From positions 1 to 8,985 of the forward strand of contig CAZDZY010000115.1 in NCBI GenBank assembly GCA_964510055.1: a DNA stretch of 8,985 nt, written 5' to 3'. Each line of letters opens with the position of its first letter. The first letter of the stretch is position 1. A program made the translations under genes and the position numbers. The DNA comes from DTFZ01 sp964510055 (GTDB lineage Bacteria > Bacillota > Clostridia > Christensenellales > SZUA-584). Shown here piece by piece: positions 4,834-8,985 of this stretch. The notes below the pieces were generated by a model. It saw nothing but the letters and a program-made list of their open reading frames with translations, ran no database searches and was not told where the DNA came from.

Positions 4834-7466
4834 TTTTTCCTCCTGATATGTTTCACCGTTCCCTTTACCAATTTGACCAGCTCCGAAAAAGGTATTATCG
4901 CAAACGAAGCTGCAAGCACGTACAGCCACTGCGCCGAGCTCAGGCGGGTCACGTCAAAGAATGCTTCGAGCGGTACTATAAGAACTACCAGGACCTGCAG
5001 CAGCGCTGAAACAAGGAACGCCGGGAACATCCACTTGTTTCTCGTCAAACCTGAAAACGCTGTTGTTCCTGAAGACCGCACGTTGAACGAGTGGAACAGC
5101 TGTGTAAGCCCGAGTGTCAGAAACGCCATAGTCGTTGAGACTTTTTCGTCATGATACCACGACAGCGACAGAAAAAATATCCCGAGCGCCGCCGCGCTCA
5201 TAACAACGCCGTAAAAAATGAGGTTAGCGGTCATACCGTGCAGAAAGCTTTCTTTTGCGTCGCGCGGCCTGCGCCTCATAATATCGTGCGGCGCAGGCTC
5301 CATGCCGAGCGCAAGCGCCGGGAACGTATCAGTAACGAGGTTTATCCAGAGTATCTGCACAGGATGCAGCACCGTAAACCCAAGCATTGTGCCCAAAAAA
5401 AGCGTCAGCACTTCCGAGATATTAGTGGAAAGCAGGAACTGCACCGCTTTCTTGATGTTGCGGTATATCCTTCTTCCTTCCTCGACCGCTTTTACTATAG
5501 TGGCAAAGTTATCGTCCGTAAGCACCATATCCGACGCGTTTTTCGACACCTCCGTGCCGGTTATGCCCATCCCGACGCCTATATCCGCCTCTTTTAATGC
5601 CGGGGCGTCGTTTACCCCGTCGCCCGTCATCGCAACTATTTCGCCCTTGTTCCGAAAAGCCCTGACTATGCGCACCTTATGTTCGGGCGCCACCCTTGCG
5701 TAGACCCTGATATGCTCTATCTCATGGGCAAGCTGTTCATCGCTGTAATCGTCGAGCTCCCTGCCTGTTACCGCCTTCGCGTGCTCTGTGAGTATGCCGA
5801 GTTCCTTAGCTATCGCGGTAGCTGTAGTCTTATGGTCTCCCGTTATCATGACAGGGATAATCCCCGCCTTCCGGCAAACTTCCACAGCCTCGCCCGCTTC
5901 CTCCCTCGGAGGGTCCATCATGCCCGCGAGCCCTATGAATATAAGTTCTTCCTCCAGCCCCGCTATCGACCTGGGTTTCCCGGAAAGCGGCTTATACGCC
6001 GCCGCTATAACGCGCAGCGCCTCCCCCGCCAGCCCCTCGTTCGCCTCGCGGATCTGCGCCTTGTTTTTTTCATCCAGATCAAGTATTTTTCCGGATACAG
6101 ATATTTTAGAGCACCTCTCCAGCAGCGAGTCGGGCGCCCCTTTCACATACAGGCAATATTCATCCCGCCCATTAACGGTGCTCATCAGCTTTCGCTCCGA
6201 GTCGAACGGTATCTCGAGCACGCGTTCAAGCTCTTTGGCAAGAGCAGCCGCCTCGAGCCTTGTTTCCGCGAACGCGAACAGCGCCGTTTCAGTCGGGTCG
6301 CCTATCAGCTTTGTCTTTTCCTCTTCGACCGCCGCCTGCGTATCGTTGCATAGCAGGAACACCCTGTCCATCAGCGAGAGTTCACCGCTCCCCGGTATAT
6401 CGCCTGCGTCGTACCCGTGCCCGTTTATATACGCTTTTAGTACCTTCATCTTATTCTGCGTAAGCGTGCCTGTTTTGTCTGAGCAGATGATGTTCGTGCA
6501 CCCGAGGGTCTCAACGGCCGGGAGTTTCTTAACTATAGCGCCGCGCCTGCTCATCTTCTGCACGCCCATAGTGAGCTGCAGGGTAACGACTGTGGCCAAC
6601 CCTTCGGGTATTGCCGCCACCGCAAGGCTGACGGCGATAAGGAACATATCGAACGCTTCCCTTCCGGTAAATACACCGACCGTAAATATGACGGCAGCTA
6701 TAATGATTACGGCAACTGACAGCACCTTGGAAAGCGAATCCATGCGCTTTTGCAGCGGCGTCTCGTTATCGCCCGCGGTTTTCAGCGCGCCCGCTATCTT
6801 TCCTATCTCCGTGTTCATGCCCGTATAGCAGACGACTCCGGCTCCGCGCCCGTATGTCACGCTCGTTCCCGCGTATGCCATGTTTACGCGCTCGGCAAGC
6901 GGGGTATCTTCGTGCATTATTGCCCCTGAGTCTTTTTCAACGGGCACCGACTCTCCCGTGAGCGTAGCTTCTTCTATCTTCAGCAATGCCGCAGACGTAA
7001 GGCGCATATCTGCGGGCACGCTGTCGCCCGCCGCCAGATTCACTATGTCGCCCGGAACAAGCTCTTCAGCTTTTATGGAGAGCGGTTTCCCGTTTCGGAT
7101 AACGTTTGCGAACGGGGCGGACATCTTCTTTAAGGCGTCGAGCGCATTTTGCGCCTTGCTTTCCTGGATAGCTCCCATAATCGAGTTCAATAATATAACC
7201 GCGATTATTATAACGAAATCCGCGCTGAAACCTTCGAGCACCAGGCTTATAACGGCCGCTGCGAACAGCACTATAAGCATGAGGTCTTTGAGCTGATTTA
7301 ATAAAATGGAAACGAAAGATTTCTTCTTCCCCTCGTCAAGTACGTTTCTTCCATATTCCTGTTCCGCATTCCGTAAGTTTGCGTCATTTAATCCCTCCGG
7401 CCCGGAAGAGTACATAGTGTATACGTCTTGGATCTTAGCGCTATGCGGCACATAGTTTTTAATCAT
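4830..7466 (-). CDS. P2-type calcium-transporting ATPase
   Basis: This membrane pump couples ATP hydrolysis to Ca2+ export and resembles PMR1/YloB/LMCA1-type ATPases. Of 878 residues, the N-terminal cation-ATPase domain covers about 5-75. The actuator TGES is at 170-173, M4 PEGLA at 287-291, and the phosphorylated aspartate D330 lies in CSDKTGTLT. TGDH is at 542-545 and the hinge TGDGVND at 614-620. Ca2+ ligands expected from SERCA are visible: E288 (M4), N682 and E685 (M5), and N709, T712 and D713 (M6). An arginine, R797 in M8 (NVRS), may replace the SERCA site-I glutamate, as reported for LMCA1, so one Ca2+ per cycle is possible; that is inference. The ATG has AGGGGGA about 6 nt upstream. 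It is the first gene of a three-gene operon. Its TGA overlaps the next GTG, and its last codons (RRK) contain the next gene's ribosome site. Confidence 0.93.
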   Translation of the reverse strand: MIKNYVPHSAKIQDVYTMYSSGPEGLNDANLRNAEQEYGRNVLDEGKKKSFVSILLNQLKDLMLIVLFAAAVISLVLEGFSADFVIIIAVILLNSIMGAIQESKAQNALDALKKMSAPFANVIRNGKPLSIKAEELVPGDIVNLAAGDSVPADMRLTSAALLKIEEATLTGESVPVEKDSGAIMHEDTPLAERVNMAYAGTSVTYGRGAGVVCYTGMNTEIGKIAGALKTAGDNETPLQKRMDSLSKVLSVAVIIIAAVIFTVGVFTGREAFDMFLIAVSLAVAAIPEGLATVVTLQLTMGVQKMSRRGAIVKKLPAVETLGCTNIICSDKTGTLTQNKMKVLKAYINGHGYDAGDIPGSGELSLMDRVFLLCNDTQAAVEEEKTKLIGDPTETALFAFAETRLEAAALAKELERVLEIPFDSERKLMSTVNGRDEYCLYVKGAPDSLLERCSKISVSGKILDLDEKNKAQIREANEGLAGEALRVIAAAYKPLSGKPRSIAGLEEELIFIGLAGMMDPPREEAGEAVEVCRKAGIIPVMITGDHKTTATAIAKELGILTEHAKAVTGRELDDYSDEQLAHEIEHIRVYARVAPEHKVRIVRAFRNKGEIVAMTGDGVNDAPALKEADIGVGMGITGTEVSKNASDMVLTDDNFATIVKAVEEGRRIYRNIKKAVQFLLSTNISEVLTLFLGTMLGFTVLHPVQILWINLVTDTFPALALGMEPAPHDIMRRRPRDAKESFLHGMTANLIFYGVVMSAAALGIFFLSLSWYHDEKVSTTMAFLTLGLTQLFHSFNVRSSGTTAFSGLTRNKWMFPAFLVSALLQVLVVLIVPLEAFFDVTRLSSAQWLYVLAASFAIIPFSELVKLVKGTVKHIRRKK

Positions 7467-7498
7467 ATAAATCCCCCTGGCAAGCTCTCTAAAAAGTA

Positions 7499-7527
7499 AT
7501 TTTATCCGGTTTGCCCGAATAGTTCAA
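7499..7527 (-). promoter_or_regulatory. sigma-A promoter of the Ca2+ ATPase operon
   Basis: Read on the minus strand, TTGAAC (7527-7522) and TAAAAT (7504-7499) are 17 bases apart. Transcription would start near 7492 and leave a leader of about 25 nt before the ATPase ATG. A 6-bp dyad (7512-7536) overlaps this promoter, so regulation by a repressor is plausible. Confidence 0.65.
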
Positions 7528-7536
7528 TACCGGGCA
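7512..7536. promoter_or_regulatory. operator-like dyad over the ATPase -35
   Basis: TGCCCG (7512-7517) and CGGGCA (7531-7536) are perfect inverted arms 13 bases apart, centred on the -35 box of the ATPase promoter. One arm falls in the promoter spacer and the other just upstream of -35. The layout suits a dimeric repressor. It lies upstream of the inferred start site, so it would act as DNA rather than as an RNA hairpin. The regulator is unknown. Confidence 0.4.
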
Positions 7537-7558
7537 TATAAAGCTTTTTCTTGAATTT

Positions 7559-7573
7559 ATTATTTGCAATAAT
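7559..7573. repeat. AT-rich dyad before the nfeD promoter
   Basis: ATTATT (7559-7564) and AATAAT (7568-7573) pair around TGC, ending three bases before the -35 of the plus-strand promoter. AT-rich dyads are common by chance, so this is a weak candidate for a binding site. Confidence 0.25.
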
Positions 7574-7575
7574 CT

Positions 7576-7605
7576 TTGGTATATTTACTTTGGTTATGGT
7601 ATAAT
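7576..7605 (+). promoter_or_regulatory. sigma-A promoter of nfeD-floA
   Basis: TTGGTA (7576-7581) and TATAAT (7600-7605) are 18 bases apart, and the -10 is preceded by TGG, giving an extended -10 (TGnTATAAT). Transcription should begin near 7612, about 44 nt before the ATG. It is divergent from the ATPase promoter, with the two -35 boxes about 50 bases apart. Confidence 0.7.
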
Positions 7606-7655
7606 TATTAGAATAATAATGTATACAGAATGACTCGGGGAATGGGGAGGTCAGT

Positions 7656-8213
7656 ATGCTGTTCGATATTTTTGGCGTGACCGTAAACGTAGCTTCCATC
7701 ATCTTTTTCGCGGCAGGTATAATATTTTTGTTTATAGAAATGTTTATTCCGGGATTCGGTATATTCGGAGGTTTAGGGCTGCTTTCCCTTATACTTTGTA
7801 TAGTCTTTACCGCTAACTCGTTTGTGAGCGCGCTTGTAATGATACTTATCTTTATTGTAATACTCATATTATTCGCGCTTGTTTTCGCCCGCAGCCTGAA
7901 AAAGGGCTTTATCTACAAGGCTTTTGTCCACAAAAACAATGAAGAGCGAAACGAGGGCTATGTATCCAATGACGACCGTTCGATGCTTTTGGGAAAGGTC
8001 GGAAAAAGCGTTACCATACTGCGCCCTTCGGGCATAGCCGAATTCGACGGCGAGCGGGTAGACGTAGTCACCGACGGGGATTTCATACCGCGAGGCTCTG
8101 CCGTAGAGGTGGTTAGCGTTGCGGGGCGCCGCGTTGCCGTCCGGCTCGCGCAGGATGTAAAAAAGGGCAAGGCCGTAATTCATGACACCGCAGGAAGATC
8201 TCTGGATATATGA
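7656..8213 (+). CDS. short NfeD-family membrane protein
   Basis: NfeD-like proteins are membrane partners of flotillins and SPFH proteins. Of 185 residues, the N-terminal half is hydrophobic, with segments at about 11-28, 36-52 and 58-78. It includes the family signature FIEMFIPGFGIFGGLG (26-41). A cytosolic linker (about 80-108) leads to a C-terminal OB fold (about 111-164), recognised by LLGKVGKSVTILRPSGIAEF and then DGERVDVVTDGDFIPRG. The ClpP-like serine protease domain of long NfeD proteins is absent, so this is the short class. The start is fixed by GGGGAGG 5 nt before the ATG. floA follows after 92 nt, matching the common nfeD-flotillin pairing. It probably assists or anchors FloA in membrane microdomains; that role is inferred from relatives. 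Confidence 0.88.
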   Translation: MLFDIFGVTVNVASIIFFAAGIIFLFIEMFIPGFGIFGGLGLLSLILCIVFTANSFVSALVMILIFIVILILFALVFARSLKKGFIYKAFVHKNNEERNEGYVSNDDRSMLLGKVGKSVTILRPSGIAEFDGERVDVVTDGDFIPRGSAVEVVSVAGRRVAVRLAQDVKKGKAVIHDTAGRSLDI

Positions 8214-8305
8214 AGCTTAGGAAACAATGATTTTATATGGGCAGTAAGCTTTAAATCAGTGTTTCTATTTACGCGTAATATATATTAATTAAAGGAGTGT
8301 TGGTT
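8214..8305 (+). other. nfeD-floA spacer
   Basis: The spacer is AT-rich. AAGCTTA at 8213-8219 and TAAGCTT at 8245-8251 are inverted with a 25-nt loop and no T tract, so there is no convincing terminator. AAAGGAG (8291-8297) is the floA ribosome site. AT-rich words near 8270-8290 could form a weak internal promoter, but no good -35/-10 pair was found. Cotranscription with nfeD is likely. Confidence 0.4.
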
Positions 8306-8985
8306 ATGGAACCTTTGGTAATCGTCATTGTTATCGTGGCAATATTCATCTTTCTCGTCATCTTCTTCAGTTTCGTGCCCGTGGGGCTCTGGATAAGAGC
8401 GAGAGCGTCGGGAGTTAAGCTGAAGATATCCTCGCTTATAGGCATGAGGCTGAGAAAGATAATCCCGTCGTTTATAGTTAAACCGCTTATCAAGGCAATT
8501 AAAGCCGGCATAGGCATGNNNNNNNNNNTCGAAGGCCACTATCTCGCGGGCGGTAACGTAGACAGGGTCGTCGACGCGCTGATAGCAGCACAAAAGGCTG
8601 ATATACCGCTCGACTTCAAGCGCGCGACCGCTATAGACCTCGCGGGCAGAGACGTGCTCACGGCTGTTAAAATGAGCGTCATACCGAAGGTCATCGAGAC
8701 TCCGGTAGTAGCCGCTATCGCTAAAGACGGCATTGAGCTCCGCGCCAAAGCGAGAGTTACGGTGCGCACCAATATCGACCGCCTCGTCGGCGGCGCCGGC
8801 GAAGAAACGGTGATAGCGCGCGTAGGCGAAGGCATAGTAACGACCGTAGGCTCGGCAGCCTCGCATAAGGAAGTACTCGAGAATCCGGATCTTATTTCGA
8901 GGACAGTATTAGCGAAGGGCCTCGACGCCGGAACGGCATTCGAGATCCTTTCGATAGACATCGCTGATGTTGACGTCGGCAGGAA
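8306..8985 (+). CDS. floA: flotillin-like protein FloA (3' truncated)
   Basis: FloA is a membrane scaffold that organises functional microdomains and affects membrane fluidity and secretion. About 226 residues are visible of the roughly 330 usual; the gene leaves the window. An N-terminal hydrophobic hairpin (about 3-30, ending in VPVGLWIRA) anchors it. It is followed by the FloA-specific blocks KISSLIGMRLRKIIPS, HYLAGGNVDRVVDALIAAQ, AIDLAGRDVL, LVGGAGEETVIARVGEGI and GTAFEILSIDIADVDVG. These belong to the SPFH core and match the FloA/YqfA (UPF0365) family closely. The missing end should carry the EA-rich coiled coil. Start: AAAGGAG lies 8 nt before the ATG. Ten Ns replace codons 72-75, and the frame is kept across them. 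Confidence 0.93.
   Translation, partial: MEPLVIVIVIVAIFIFLVIFFSFVPVGLWIRARASGVKLKISSLIGMRLRKIIPSFIVKPLIKAIKAGIGMXXXXEGHYLAGGNVDRVVDALIAAQKADIPLDFKRATAIDLAGRDVLTAVKMSVIPKVIETPVVAAIAKDGIELRAKARVTVRTNIDRLVGGAGEETVIARVGEGIVTTVGSAASHKEVLENPDLISRTVLAKGLDAGTAFEILSIDIADVDVGR
8519..8528. other. assembly gap (10 N) within floA
   Basis: Ten unresolved bases follow codon 71. If their number is literal, residues 72-74 are unknown and residue 75 ends in TC (F, L, I or V), then the frame resumes with EGHYLAGG. Remembered FloA sequences have one more residue in this loop, so the true gap may be 13 nt and the N run only a placeholder. Confidence 0.9.

Noticed and set aside
4648..4929. Longer aldolase start upstream within the ATPase
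   Set aside because: The upstream residues are shadow sequence of the ATPase gene; the GTG at 4833 has AGGAGG at proper spacing and begins the family similarity.
6590..6610. PEGLA instead of PEGLP in ATPase M4
   Set aside because: Variation after PEGL occurs in related P2 ATPases, so it is not good evidence of altered ion selectivity.
5788..6828. 346-residue plus-strand frame opposite the ATPase
   Set aside because: It is a serine/alanine-rich antisense shadow of a clearly conserved gene.
8213..8251. AAGCTTA/TAAGCTT as a terminator after nfeD
   Set aside because: The loop is 25 nt, the stem is AT-rich, and no T tract follows.

Overview
The window reads as a draft contig from an uncultured Gram-positive Clostridia-like Firmicute. 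This rests on strong GGAGG-type ribosome sites, near-consensus sigma-A promoters, and a NfeD/FloA pair of the Bacillus/Clostridium kind. A run of ten Ns inside the last gene shows that the assembly is gapped. No tRNA, rRNA, CRISPR array or recognisable insertion sequence was seen.

Layout. (1) Positions 1-808 hold no gene that I can support. The stretch contains an 8-bp palindrome (220-241), several hairpins, two with GNRA tetraloops, and a terminator-like hairpin (644-683). (2) 809-3704 (+) is a two-gene potassium uptake operon, trkA then trkH, behind a TTGATA-17-TATAAT promoter. A small leader hairpin lies next to the trkA ribosome site. (3) 3724-7466 (-) is a tightly coupled operon. In transcription order it encodes a P2-type Ca2+ ATPase, a class II aldolase gene that has lost its middle, and a PHP-family phosphatase of the HisJ/HisK type. 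Its promoter lies at 7499-7527 with a 6-bp dyad flanking the -35 box. (4) 7467-7655 is a divergent promoter region. (5) 7656-8985 (+) holds a short NfeD-family membrane protein followed by the 5' two-thirds of floA, a flotillin-like scaffold gene, which runs off the window.

How the genes fit together. The core theme is ion homeostasis and the membrane: NAD(H)-gated K+ import (TrkA/TrkH), Ca2+ export (the ATPase), and membrane microdomain organisation (NfeD/FloA). The aldolase and PHP phosphatase are metabolic passengers in the ATPase operon. Nothing around them indicates histidine biosynthesis.

I saw no clear novel system. The best leads are the internally deleted aldolase gene (true deletion or assembly artefact), the structured gene-free region before trkA, and the dyad around the ATPase promoter.
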